Shown: positions 1 through 7,845 of the stretch, piece after piece
Position numbering within the stretch: the stretch's first letter is position 1
Layout of the letters: the number at the start of each line of letters is the position of its first letter
Assembly (NCBI GenBank): GCA_014208095.1
Contig: JACHMT010000001.1
Span: 930,001 to 994,000 of the forward strand
DNA from: Actinospineispora eucalypti
GTDB taxonomy: Bacteria; Actinomycetota; Actinomycetes; Mycobacteriales; Pseudonocardiaceae
Direction of reading: 5' to 3'
DNA length: 64,000 bases
Notes under the pieces: generated by a model
Seen by the model: only the letters and a program-made list of their open reading frames with translations
Databases searched by the model: none
Told to the model about the DNA's origin: nothing
Program-made: the position numbers and the translations under genes

Positions 1-1
1 C

Positions 2-256
2 GCACTGGCCTCCGCGACCTCCTACTTCGTCGGCGAGGCGTTCGGCTCGGCCGGTCAGCCGCTGGCCCGGGTGCTGCTGACCTCCCCGGACGGCTACGCG
101 ATCACCGCCGACCTGCTCGCCTGGGCCGCCGACCGCGCGTCGACGCAAGGCGTCCAAGGCACCGGAGCCCTGGACGCCGTCTCCGCCTTCGGCCTGGAAG
201 CCCTCACCGCCGGCGCCGCCGAAGCCAACATCGTCCCCATCCCCTCCCCAGCCTGA
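2..256 (+). CDS. C-terminal end of a saccharopine dehydrogenase-like oxidoreductase (partial)
   Basis: The reading frame is open from the first bases of the window and stops at TGA 254-256, so only the last 84 residues are seen. The tail reads GYAITADLLAWAADR, then GTGALDAV and AFGLEALTAG. This resembles the C-terminal end of the actinobacterial saccharopine dehydrogenase-like NAD(P)-binding family, whose members end with a similar AFGLxALxAG segment. No nucleotide-binding motif falls inside the window, so the family is inferred from the tail alone. The stop codon is shared with the first unit of a 22-bp repeat array. Confidence 0.45.
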   Translation, partial: ALASATSYFVGEAFGSAGQPLARVLLTSPDGYAITADLLAWAADRASTQGVQGTGALDAVSAFGLEALTAGAAEANIVPIPSPA

Positions 257-357
257 TTCAGTGCCTTCAGCAGTGTGATTCAGTGCCTTTGGCACGGTGA
301 TTCGGTGACTTCAGCACGGTGATTCGGTGCCTTTGGCAGTGTGATTCGGTCGCTTCC
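255..357 (+). repeat. 22-bp tandem repeat array, family B, about 4.7 units
   Basis: Units begin at 255, 277, 299, 321 and 343, exactly 22 bp apart, each starting GATTCAGTG or GATTCGGTG and continuing with CCTTCAGCA, CCTTTGGCA or ACTTCAGCA. The first unit starts inside the TGA stop of the upstream gene. No unique spacers separate the units, so this is not CRISPR. The same family recurs at 17.67-17.98 kb and 22.5 kb. Confidence 0.9.
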
Positions 358-412
358 GGCGGGCGGCCCGGGTTGCGCGCCTGCCCGGTGAGGCACGCAT
401 TAGGCTAACCGG

Positions 413-1465
413 GTGACCGCGCCGCGCCTGGAAGCCGACCTGCACGGGCTCGCCGGAGTCATCCGCATGCCCGAGCGGGGCGCGGGGCCGGTGCGCGCGA
501 TCCTGTTCCGGCTGCTGGTCGCGGCGACCGCGCTGACCGTCACCGTTTTCGTGGTCTACCTGGGGCGGGACGGCTACCGGGACGTCAACGAGGACGGCGT
601 CTCGTTGCTGGACGCCTTCTACTACGCCACCGTGTCGCTCTCCACCACCGGCTACGGGGACATCACGCCGGCCTCCGACAAGGCGCGCCTGATCAACGTG
701 CTGCTGGTGACGCCGTTGCGGCTGCTGTTCCTGATCGTGCTGGTCGGTACGACCCTGGAGCTGCTGACCGAGCGCTCCCGGCAGGTTTTCCGGATCAAGC
801 GATGGAGGGATCAGGTGCGCGACCACGTCGTGGTGATCGGCTACGGGACCAAGGGCGCGGCGGCGGTGGACACCATGCTGAGCGACGGCGCCGACCCGGC
901 CACCATCGTGGTGGTGGACAGCGACCCGGAACGGCTGCGCCTGGCCGGCGGGCGCGGCCTGGTCACGGTGAGTGGCAGCGGCACCCGGTCCGAGGCGCTG
1001 CGCGCGGCCGGGGTGCCCCGCGCGGCGTCCATCGTGGTCGCGCCGAACCGCGACGACACGGCGGTGCTGGTCACGCTGACCGCGCGCGAGCTGGCGCCGA
1101 ACGCGACGATCGTGGCCTCGGTGCGGGAGACGGAGAACGTGCACCTGGTCCGCCAGTCCGGCGCGGACTCGGTGGTGGTCTCCTCGGAGACCGCCGGCCG
1201 GCTGCTCGGCATCGCCACCGCCACGCCGGCCGTGGTGAACGTGATCGAGGACCTGCTCACCCCGGACGAGGGTTTCTCCATCGCCGAGCGGCCCGTGGAG
1301 CCGGACGAGGTGGGCGGTTCCCCCCGCCACCTGACCGACATCGTGCTCGGCGTGGTGCGCGCCGACGAGCTGCACCGGGTCGACGCTCCGCTGGTGGACG
1401 CGCTGGAGCCGCACGACCGGCTGCTCTACGTCAAGAAGGTCACCGCGCCGCCCGAGCCGAGCTGA
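413..1465 (+). CDS. Two-TM potassium channel with RCK (TrkA-N) domain
   Basis: 350 residues from GTG 413. An N-terminal helix (about 28-48) is followed by a pore segment with the filter-like STTGYGD motif (about 77-83) and a second helix (about 93-115), the 2TM K+ channel plan. A cytosolic Rossmann RCK domain follows, with the glycine motif VIGYGTKGAAAV (about 141-152) and acidic VVVDSD at the end of strand 2, which would bind NAD or another nucleotide to gate the pore. A second small domain closes the chain. From memory M. tuberculosis has a similar channel (Rv3200c) beside nudC. Here several genes separate the two. Channel class is firm; ligand and physiological role are inferred. Confidence 0.9.
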   Translation: MTAPRLEADLHGLAGVIRMPERGAGPVRAILFRLLVAATALTVTVFVVYLGRDGYRDVNEDGVSLLDAFYYATVSLSTTGYGDITPASDKARLINVLLVTPLRLLFLIVLVGTTLELLTERSRQVFRIKRWRDQVRDHVVVIGYGTKGAAAVDTMLSDGADPATIVVVDSDPERLRLAGGRGLVTVSGSGTRSEALRAAGVPRAASIVVAPNRDDTAVLVTLTARELAPNATIVASVRETENVHLVRQSGADSVVVSSETAGRLLGIATATPAVVNVIEDLLTPDEGFSIAERPVEPDEVGGSPRHLTDIVLGVVRADELHRVDAPLVDALEPHDRLLYVKKVTAPPEPS

Positions 1466-1522
1466 GCAGACTTCGAGGCGTTGCGCCGCGGAACCGAGCC
1501 ACGACATGACATCCTCACCCGC

Positions 1523-2392
1523 ATGACCAACCAGCCGCCCGGGCCGCCGGATCAGCCGGGCCAGCCGCCGTATCCCGGGCAGCCAGGCCAGCCGTGGTAC
1601 CCCGGACAGCCGGCGCGGTACCCAGGGCAGCCGCAGTACCCCGGACAGGGCGGCCAACCGCCGTATCCGGGTCAGCCCTACCCCGGTCAGCCCTACCCGG
1701 GCCAGCCGGCGCAGCCGTATCCGGGCCAGCCGTATCCGGGGCAGCCGGCGCAGCCGTACCCCGGTCAGCCGTATCCGGGCCAGCCCTACCCGGGCCAGCC
1801 CTACCCGGGCCAGCCCGGGCAGGCGTATCCGGGTCAGCCCTACCCGGGCCAGCCCGGGCAGGCGTATCCGGGTCAGTACCCCCAAGGGTATCCCACACAG
1901 TGGGGCTATCCCGGTCAGCCGGGCTATCCCAACTACCCGATGCAGTCCGACCCGACCGACGTGGTCGGCACCCGGGTGGGCCAGTACCTGTTGGACGGCG
2001 TGCTGGTCGGCGTCGGCTACGGGGTGCTGTTCGTGGTGGCCTTCGTGATCGGGCTGGTTCTCGGCGCGGCGGGCGCCGACCCGGACGCCATCAACATCAT
2101 CAGCCTGGTCATCGGCCTGTTCACCTTCGCGCTGGTCCTGTTGGCCGCCTGGGGAGTCATGGCCTGGTGGCCGGCCAAGCACCACGGCCAGACGCCGGCG
2201 ATGAGCTGGCTGGGCCTGCGGATCATCACCGAGGAGGGCGGCCTGCCCACGCTCGGCGCGCTCACCGTGCGGTGGTTGATGCTGGTGGTGGACACCTTCC
2301 TGTTCATCGGCCTGATCGTGATGGCGCAGGACGCCCGGCACCAGCGCCTGGGCGACAAAGTGGCCCACACCCTGGTGATCCGCGCGAACTAG
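1523..2392 (+). CDS. RDD family membrane protein with proline-rich YPGQ repeats
   Basis: 289 residues from ATG 1523; a start at 1481 would add 14 residues of unlikely sequence. The first about 135 residues are a low-complexity Pro/Gly/Gln/Tyr tail built from many copies of PYPGQ. The RDD domain follows: it opens with [15 protein letters not shown], contains three hydrophobic helices, and ends with [14 protein letters not shown], a typical RDD closing motif. RDD proteins are integral membrane proteins of mostly unknown or transport-related function. The repetitive tail probably lies in the cytoplasm and may mediate protein contacts (inference). Its stop (2390-2392) overlaps the end of the convergent histidine kinase gene by 4 bp. 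Confidence 0.85.
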   Translation: MTNQPPGPPDQPGQPPYPGQPGQPWYPGQPARYPGQPQYPGQGGQPPYPGQPYPGQPYPGQPAQPYPGQPYPGQPAQPYPGQPYPGQPYPGQPYPGQPGQAYPGQPYPGQPGQAYPGQYPQGYPTQWGYPGQPGYPNYPMQSDPTDVVGTRVGQYLLDGVLVGVGYGVLFVVAFVIGLVLGAAGADPDAINIISLVIGLFTFALVLLAAWGVMAWWPAKHHGQTPAMSWLGLRIITEEGGLPTLGALTVRWLMLVVDTFLFIGLIVMAQDARHQRLGDKVAHTLVIRAN

Positions 2393-4098
2393 TGCAACGG
2401 CAGGGTGAGCTCGAAGACCGAGTCCGCCCCGCAGCGCAGCTCGCCGCCGTGCGCGCGGGCGATGCCGCGCGCGATGGCCAGCCCCAGCCCGGCACCGCCC
2501 AGGCCGCCGGACCGGCCCCGCGACTCGTCCAGTCGCACCAGCCGGTCGAAGATCCGCTCGCGGTCGGCCTCCGGCACACCGGGACCGGTGTCGGCCACGG
2601 TGACCAGCGCGCGCCCGTCACCCCGGCGCACCGCCACGGTGATCGTGCCGTCCTCCGGGGTGTATCGGCGCGCGTTGTCCAGCAGGTTGGCCAGCACCTG
2701 GGACAGCCGCTGCGGGTCGGCCCGCACGGTCAGCGGGTCGCCGGCGACGTCGACGTGTACCGACGGCGCCAGCAGCCGCACCCGCTCGGCCTCCGCGTCG
2801 GCCAGCGCGCGCAGCTCCACCGGCTCGGGGGTGAGCCGCAGGCCGGCGTCGATCTGCGCCATGGACAGCAGATCCTCCACCAGCCGGCCGGCCCGGCCGG
2901 CCTCGCGGATCAGCAGCAGCTGCAGCCGGTCCCGGTCCTCACCGGTCGCGCCGGTGCGCAGCGCGGCCTCGGCGGCGGCGCGCAGCCCGGTGATCGGGGT
3001 GCGCAGCTCGTGCGCGGCGTCCGCCACGAACCGCCGGGTGCGCGCCTCGGACTCCACGGCGGTCGCCTCGGAGTCGCGCGCGGCCGCCTCGGCCTCCCGG
3101 GCGGCCCGCTCGGCGCCCTCCAGGGCGTCCAGCATGTCGTCGAACGCGGCGGCGGTGCGGCCCAGCTCGGTGGTGGTTCGGGTCGGGGCCAGCCGGTGTC
3201 CGCGGTCGCCGGCGGCGATGGAACGGGCCAGCGAGGTCATCGTGTCCAGCGGGCGCAACGCCAGCCGGGTGCTCACCATCAGCCCGAGCGCGGCGGCGGC
3301 CAGCCCGCCGAGGCCGAGCAGGAGCAGCAGCTCGCCCAGGCGCCGCTGGATCCCGACCAGCTGGCGAACGTCGCCGTACAGGGTCAACCGGGAGCCGTCC
3401 GGCAGCACCCGGCGCACCACCCGGTCCGCGGGCTTCCAGCGCTCCAGGCGATCCCGGTGGCCGGGCGGTCCCATCCATGGCGGGCCGGGTGGTCCGGAGA
3501 CCCCAGGCTCACCCGGCGTTCCGGACGCCCCCGGCGGACCTCCCGGCGTCCCGGGAGTGACGAACGGACCGCCCGGCGTGGGAGATACGAAGGGACCGCC
3601 CGGCGTTCCGGGAGATCCGGTCGGACCGCCCGGCGCTCCGGGAACCACGAACGGACCGCCCGGCATCCCGGGGACCATCGGCGGACCCGGCGGCATCGGC
3701 GGCACCGGCGGTTCGTCGGCCTCCTCGGGGTCGCCCAGCCCGTCCGGGCCGTCCTCGTCGTCCGTGTCGCAGTTGCGCCCGCCCGGGCAGCGGGCCGGCC
3801 GGGGCGCCACCCCGAACCGCGAGCCGTAGACCACCCCGTCCGGCGCGACCAGCCGGACCACCACCGAAGGACTGGACACCTGCAGCACGATCCGGTCCGG
3901 GGGCACCCGCTGCGAGGCCAGCGACGCGGCCTGCGCGGCGCCGTCGTTCAGCCGCCGGCCCAGCTCGGCCCGGCTCTGCGCGCCGACGAACACCAGCGAC
4001 AGCCCCCCGACCAGCACCATCACCGCGCCCAACACGACCAGGCTGAACAGCACCACCCGCAGGCGCAGGGAGACGGTGTGCAGGCGCTCGTCGGTCAT
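2389..4098 (-). CDS. Sensor histidine kinase with collagen-like extracytoplasmic loop
   Basis: 569 residues from ATG 4098, whose ATGA overlaps the stop of the response regulator, so the pair is translationally coupled. TM1 spans about 15-40. The extracytoplasmic part (about 41-252) has an acidic stretch (about 111-129) and then a Gly/Pro-rich segment (about 130-213) with many PGxPGGP-type repeats and G-P-P triplets. TM2 (about 256-276) leads into a HAMP linker, the H-box with AAHELRTPI, the N-box [10 protein letters not shown] and the ATP-lid glycines DTGPGV and GLGLAIARG. All kinase motifs are present, so it should phosphorylate its partner regulator. The signal is unknown; the repeats may scaffold an extended stalk (inference). 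Confidence 0.92.
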   Translation of the reverse strand: MTDERLHTVSLRLRVVLFSLVVLGAVMVLVGGLSLVFVGAQSRAELGRRLNDGAAQAASLASQRVPPDRIVLQVSSPSVVVRLVAPDGVVYGSRFGVAPRPARCPGGRNCDTDDEDGPDGLGDPEEADEPPVPPMPPGPPMVPGMPGGPFVVPGAPGGPTGSPGTPGGPFVSPTPGGPFVTPGTPGGPPGASGTPGEPGVSGPPGPPWMGPPGHRDRLERWKPADRVVRRVLPDGSRLTLYGDVRQLVGIQRRLGELLLLLGLGGLAAAALGLMVSTRLALRPLDTMTSLARSIAAGDRGHRLAPTRTTTELGRTAAAFDDMLDALEGAERAAREAEAAARDSEATAVESEARTRRFVADAAHELRTPITGLRAAAEAALRTGATGEDRDRLQLLLIREAGRAGRLVEDLLSMAQIDAGLRLTPEPVELRALADAEAERVRLLAPSVHVDVAGDPLTVRADPQRLSQVLANLLDNARRYTPEDGTITVAVRRGDGRALVTVADTGPGVPEADRERIFDRLVRLDESRGRSGGLGGAGLGLAIARGIARAHGGELRCGADSVFELTLPLH

Positions 4099-4763
4099 GG
4101 CCCAGTTCGTAGCACGTAACCGACCCCGCGCACGGTGTGCAGCAACCGGGGCTCGCCGAGTTTGCGGCGCAGTGCGGAGATGTGCACCTCCACCAGGTTC
4201 GGGTCGAAGTCCTCGTAACCCCACACCGAGGTGAGCAGCTGCGCCTTGGAAAGCACCCGGTCGCGGTGGGCCGCGAGATGCTCCAGCAGGCGCCGTTCGG
4301 TGGCGGTCAGCTCGATCGGCCGGTCGCCGCGCAGCACCGTGCCGGCCGTGCTGTCCAGCACCAGGTCACCGATCTGGATGGTGGACGGGGTGCGGCCCAG
4401 CCGGCGCAGCACGGCGGTCACCCTGGCCACCAGCTCGGCCAGCGCGAACGGCTTGACCAGGTAGTCGTCGGCGCCTCCGTGCAGCCCGCGCAGGCGGTCG
4501 TCGATCCCGTCCCGGGCGGTGAGCAGCAGCACCCCGGCGGCGCTGTTGCGGCGGACCACCTCGAGCAGGGTGAACCCGTCCCGGCCGGGGAGCATGATGT
4601 CCAGCACCACCAGGTCCGGCCGGAAGGTGGTCAGTTCGCGCTCCAGCCCGGTGCCGTCCGGCCGGCCGGCCACGTGGAACCCGGCGTCGTCCAGCGCGGT
4701 CAGCACGGCGGCGCGGATCGCCTCCGCGTCCTCCACCACCAGCACCCGCGCCCGCTCGGTCAC
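4095..4763 (-). CDS. OmpR/PhoB-type response regulator
   Basis: 222 residues from GTG 4763; longer versions start in unlikely sequence. The receiver domain begins RVLVVEDAEA, has the phosphoacceptor region LVVLDIMLPGRDGF, the conserved Thr/Lys positions LLLTARDG and YLVKPFALAEL, and is followed by a winged-helix domain (ELTATERRLLEHLA, HISALRRKLGEP, TVRGVGYVLR). It should bind DNA as a dimer when phosphorylated by the coupled kinase. The gene is divergent from the DUF5666 protein at 4914, and the 150-bp shared region is the natural place for a binding site. An AT-rich TATACA at 4835-4840 could be a -10 element for the divergent gene. Confidence 0.93.
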   Translation of the reverse strand: MTERARVLVVEDAEAIRAAVLTALDDAGFHVAGRPDGTGLERELTTFRPDLVVLDIMLPGRDGFTLLEVVRRNSAAGVLLLTARDGIDDRLRGLHGGADDYLVKPFALAELVARVTAVLRRLGRTPSTIQIGDLVLDSTAGTVLRGDRPIELTATERRLLEHLAAHRDRVLSKAQLLTSVWGYEDFDPNLVEVHISALRRKLGEPRLLHTVRGVGYVLRTGP

Positions 4764-4913
4764 CCGACCATTCTGCCCAGCCCACCCGGGCCACCCGGCC
4801 CGGCCGGGGCTGAAGATCGGCTTAAGGAAGTGGGTATACACAGGCTTCTCACAGCCGACCGGGGCAACGTCGGGGGCACGGCCGAACGGCCCAACGACGC
4901 CAAGGAGAAGCAC

Positions 4914-5828
4914 ATGAGCACGCCAGAGAAGCCCGAGCCGGAAGGCTCGAAGCCGGCGGCCGGCGGCGAACCGACCGGCACCGCGGCGGATTCCGAATCG
5001 CAGGAGAACCAGCCGGCCGGCAATCCCGCCGGGCCGCCCGCTCCGCCCGGGGGCGGCGGGAAGCGGCGGCTGCCCGGACCCCGTTGGGCCTGGGTCACCG
5101 CCGCCGCCGTGGTCGGTGTCCTGCTACTGGTGCTGGCCTTCGGGGCCGGCCGGATGTCGGGCCGGATGCACGACCGGATGGCCTGGATCGACCGGGCGGA
5201 CGGCGGCCCCGGCGGGCACGGCCGGATGCACCACGGCCCGTTCGGCCCGGACGGCCCCGGCGCTCCGGGTGCCCCCGGCGGGCCGGGCTTCGGTCCCGGT
5301 GGTCCGGGTGGTCCCGGCTTCGGCCCGGGCGGCCCGGGGGGCATGCACGAGCGCTGGGGAGACGACGACGGCGACGGGGACGGGCCGCGCGGTCCCGGGT
5401 TCCGGTTCGCCGAACGCGGCGGCCCCGAGGTGGTCGGCGCGGTGGCCTCGGTGAACGGTCCCACCGTCGTGGTCAACAGTGACGGCGCCGGCCCGGTGAA
5501 CGTGGCCACCGACGCCGGCACCCGGGTGGGTGGCGAGCAGCGCAAGGCGGTCGCCGACCTCAAGCCCGGCGACCGGGTGATCGTCTTCGGCCAGGAGGGC
5601 CAGCCGGCCCGCGCGGTGGTGGTCGCCCCGGCTCACGTGGCCGGGGTCGTCACCGCCCTCGAGGGCGACCGGGCCACGGTGACCAGCCCGGACGGTCTCA
5701 CCCGGGCGGTGGACCTGGCGACCGTGGGCACCAAGCCCAAGGTCGGCGACCGGATCATGGCCCGGGGAACCGTCGCGGACAACGGCGCCACCGTGAAGGC
5801 GGAGTCCGTCCGCATCGCCACGCGGTAG
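4914..5828 (+). CDS. Membrane-anchored DUF5666-like protein with Gly/Pro-rich linker
   Basis: 304 residues; ATG 4914 has a good AAGGAG site at 4902-4907. A charged Pro/Gly-rich cytoplasmic N-terminus precedes one TM segment (about 58-80). Outside the membrane comes a His/Met- and Gly/Pro-rich stretch (about 88-155, including HGRMHHGPF and many GGPG units), then an acidic DDDGDGDG patch and a beta-rich C-terminal domain (about 165-304). That domain has two similar halves (VVGAVASVNGPTVVV and VAGVVTALEGDRATV) typical of DUF5666. It is divergent from the two-component system whose kinase carries a related Gly/Pro-rich loop, so a shared envelope-sensing role is inferred. The His/Met cluster could bind metal (untested). 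Confidence 0.7.
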   Translation: MSTPEKPEPEGSKPAAGGEPTGTAADSESQENQPAGNPAGPPAPPGGGGKRRLPGPRWAWVTAAAVVGVLLLVLAFGAGRMSGRMHDRMAWIDRADGGPGGHGRMHHGPFGPDGPGAPGAPGGPGFGPGGPGGPGFGPGGPGGMHERWGDDDGDGDGPRGPGFRFAERGGPEVVGAVASVNGPTVVVNSDGAGPVNVATDAGTRVGGEQRKAVADLKPGDRVIVFGQEGQPARAVVVAPAHVAGVVTALEGDRATVTSPDGLTRAVDLATVGTKPKVGDRIMARGTVADNGATVKAESVRIATR

Positions 5829-5847
5829 AAACCCGCTTGCACGGCTG

Positions 5848-5890
5848 TGTTCGGATGGTCGGGTGACTCCTCCACCTGACCATCCGAACA
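5848..5890. promoter_or_regulatory. 13-bp inverted repeat bracketing the start codon of the YbaK-like gene
   Basis: TGTTCGGATGGTC (5848-5860) and GACCATCCGAACA (5878-5890) are perfect reverse complements with a 17-nt loop. The proposed GTG start (5863) lies in the loop and the right arm falls in the first codons. It could act as a terminator for the upstream gene (no T-run follows), an operator, or a hairpin limiting initiation. If the real start is the in-frame GTG at 5899, the hairpin is simply 5' untranslated. Confidence 0.6.
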
Positions 5891-6354
5891 TCCGCGCGGT
5901 GACCGGGGCGCTGCGCGCCGGCGGCGCCGCGCCGGACAGCGTCGAGCGCATGCGGGTGCTGCCGGAAGCGGTGAGCACCGCCAAGGCGGCGGCCGAGGCG
6001 CTCGGCATCCAGGTCGGCCAGATTGCCAACTCGCTGGTCTTCGCCGCCGACGGTGAGCCGCTGCTGGTGCTGGCCTCCGGCGCGCACCGGGTGGACACCG
6101 AGAAGCTGGCCGCCGCGCTGGGCGTGGAGAAGATCTCCCGCGCCGACCCCAAGTTCGTCCGCGCGGCCACCGGCCAGGTGATCGGCGGCGTCGCGCCGGT
6201 GGGCCACCCGGCGCCGCTGCGCACCGTGGTCGACCGATCGCTGGAGGCCTACGACGAGGTGTGGGCGGCCGGCGGCATCCCGCACGCGGTGTTCCCGACC
6301 ACCTTCGCCGAGCTGGTCAAGGTCACCGGCGGCACCCCCGAGACGGTCGCCTGA
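5863..6354 (+). CDS. YbaK/EbsC-family aminoacyl-tRNA deacylase-like protein
   Basis: 163 residues from GTG 5863; an in-frame GTG at 5899 is an alternative. It has the YbaK/ProX editing-domain pattern: IANSLVFAADGEPLLVLASG, then a region with KISRADPKFVRAATGQVIGGVAPVGH and a late GGIPHAVFPTTF. Family members clear mischarged tRNA such as Cys-tRNAPro. The catalytic Lys of E. coli YbaK (usually K-S/T-L-V-F) is Asn here (ANSLVF), a variation I believe is frequent in an actinobacterial branch, so substrate and activity are uncertain. It stands alone between the DUF5666 gene and the peptidase operon. Confidence 0.82.
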   Translation: MTPPPDHPNIRAVTGALRAGGAAPDSVERMRVLPEAVSTAKAAAEALGIQVGQIANSLVFAADGEPLLVLASGAHRVDTEKLAAALGVEKISRADPKFVRAATGQVIGGVAPVGHPAPLRTVVDRSLEAYDEVWAAGGIPHAVFPTTFAELVKVTGGTPETVA

Positions 6355-6478
6355 ATCCGTCGACCGGTGCCGGCGCGACCCACAGTGCCCGGTCCGGGCG
6401 CAGGTCGGACGGGTAGCGGTGGGTGCCGCGCGGCTCGGCGTCGGCGTCGATGCGCGGCGCGGACTCGCCGAGGGGCAT
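6323..6478 (-). CDS. Possible 51-aa protein in the ybaK-like/M16 intergenic gap
   Basis: On the minus strand an ATG at 6478 opens a 51-codon frame that starts MPLGESAPRIDADAEPRG and continues through HRYPSDLRPDRALWV. Over the first about 40 codons nearly every third base is G or C, as in real genes here. The frame then runs 32 bp into the 3' end of the ybaK-like gene and becomes irregular. I see no well-spaced ribosome binding site. It could be a small gene, the remnant of a longer one, or chance. Family not recognised. Confidence 0.35.
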   Translation of the reverse strand: MPLGESAPRIDADAEPRGTHRYPSDLRPDRALWVAPAPVDGFRRPSRGCRR

Positions 6479-6531
6479 CTCCCAACCCTGCCACCCCGGC
6501 CCTACACCCGGCCTACAACTAGGGTCGGGGT

Positions 6532-7845
6532 GTGTCCTCCGCCCAGATGACCCCAGAGCTGCACCGCTTCACGCTGCCCAATGGCCTGCGCGTGTTACTC
6601 GCGCCCGACGCGTCCACCCCGGTGGTCGCGGTCGCGGTGCACGTGGACGTGGGTTTCCGCTCCGAGCCGGAGGGCCGCACCGGTTTCGCGCACCTGTTCG
6701 AGCACCTGATGTTCCAGGGCAGCGAGAGCCTGGAGAAGCTGGCCCACTTCCGGCACGTGCAGGGCTCGGGCGGGGTGTTCAACGGCTCCACCCACCAGGA
6801 CTACACCGACTACTTCGAGGTGCTGCCGTCCGCCGCGCTGGAGCGCGCGCTGTTCCTGGAGGCGGACCGGCTGCGGGCGCCCCGGCTGACCGAGGAGAAC
6901 CTGCGCAACCAGGTCGACGTGGTCAAGGAGGAGATCCGGCTCAACGTGCTGTCCCGGCCGTACGGCGGGTTCCCGTGGATCCTGCTCCCGCCGGTGCTCT
7001 ACGACACCTTCCCCAACGCGCACAACGGCTACGGTGACTTCTCCGAGCTGGAGCAGGCCACGCTGGACGACGCGGCGGCGTTCTTCGACAGCTACTACGC
7101 GCCGGGCAACGCGGTGCTCACCGTGGCCGGCGACCTGAACGTGGACGAGGCAACCGCGCTGGTGGAGAAGCACTTCGGGGACATCCCGGAGCGCCCGGTC
7201 CCGGCCCGGCCGAGCTTCGCCGAGCCCGCGCCGACCGCCGAGAAGCGGGAGGTCGTGCCGGACGCGCACGCCCCGCTGCCCGCGCTGGCGCTGGGCTACC
7301 GCCTGCCCGACCCGGCCACCGACCTGGACGGCTACCTGGCGCACACGCTGCTCGGCTCCGTGCTGACCGACGGCGAGGCCGCGCGGCTGCAGCAGCGGCT
7401 GGTCTACGGCGAGGGCATCGTCACCGACGTCTCCGCCGGTTGCGGGCTGTTCGGCACACCGCTGGACGCCCGCGACCCGGACACCTTCACCGTCACCGCC
7501 GTGCACCCGGCCGGCGTGACCGCGGACCGGGTGATCGGCGCGGTGGACGAGGAGCTGGACCGGCTGGCCGGCGAGCCGATCGCCGAGGAGGAGCTGGCCC
7601 GGATCGCCGCGCGCTGGTCCGCCTCGCTGCACCACGAGCAGGACCGGGTGATGAGCCGCATGCTCGCCATGGGCGCCCGGGAACTGCTCTACGGGAAGGC
7701 CGAGCTGGCCGCCGAGCTGCCCACCCGGCTGGCCGCGATCGGCCCGAAGCAGGTTGCCGAAGCGGCCACCCGGCTGCGCGAGCAGCACCACGCGGTACTG
7801 GTGATCGAACCGGCCGCACAGTCCGAGACGGGAGAAACCGAGTGA
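6532..7845 (+). CDS. M16 family zinc metallopeptidase, catalytic subunit
   Basis: 437 residues from GTG 6532. The inverted zinc motif HLFEH (54-58, HxxEH) follows FRSEPEGRTGFA, and a downstream acidic stretch (VVKEEIRLN) fits the third metal ligand region. Length matches the single-chain bacterial M16B class. Its stop overlaps the start of the next M16 gene (GTGA at 7842-7845). That partner lacks HxxEH, so the two probably form the usual catalytic/non-catalytic heterodimer, cutting peptides enclosed between them. No signal peptide is visible, so it likely acts in the cytoplasm. Substrate unknown. Confidence 0.92.
   Translation: MSSAQMTPELHRFTLPNGLRVLLAPDASTPVVAVAVHVDVGFRSEPEGRTGFAHLFEHLMFQGSESLEKLAHFRHVQGSGGVFNGSTHQDYTDYFEVLPSAALERALFLEADRLRAPRLTEENLRNQVDVVKEEIRLNVLSRPYGGFPWILLPPVLYDTFPNAHNGYGDFSELEQATLDDAAAFFDSYYAPGNAVLTVAGDLNVDEATALVEKHFGDIPERPVPARPSFAEPAPTAEKREVVPDAHAPLPALALGYRLPDPATDLDGYLAHTLLGSVLTDGEAARLQQRLVYGEGIVTDVSAGCGLFGTPLDARDPDTFTVTAVHPAGVTADRVIGAVDEELDRLAGEPIAEEELARIAARWSASLHHEQDRVMSRMLAMGARELLYGKAELAAELPTRLAAIGPKQVAEAATRLREQHHAVLVIEPAAQSETGETE

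Noticed and set aside
255..357. CRISPR array
   Set aside because: Units follow one another without unique spacers; no cas genes occur in the window.
311..2368. 685-aa open frame on the minus strand opposite the K+ channel and RDD genes
   Set aside because: It is a GC-driven antisense shadow: the plus-strand frames encode recognisable domains, while this frame gives low-complexity His/Arg/Gln text with no family.
1594..4119. 841-aa plus-strand open frame across the RDD and kinase genes
   Set aside because: It overlaps two well-supported genes in other frames and translates mostly as Arg/Pro/Gly repeats.
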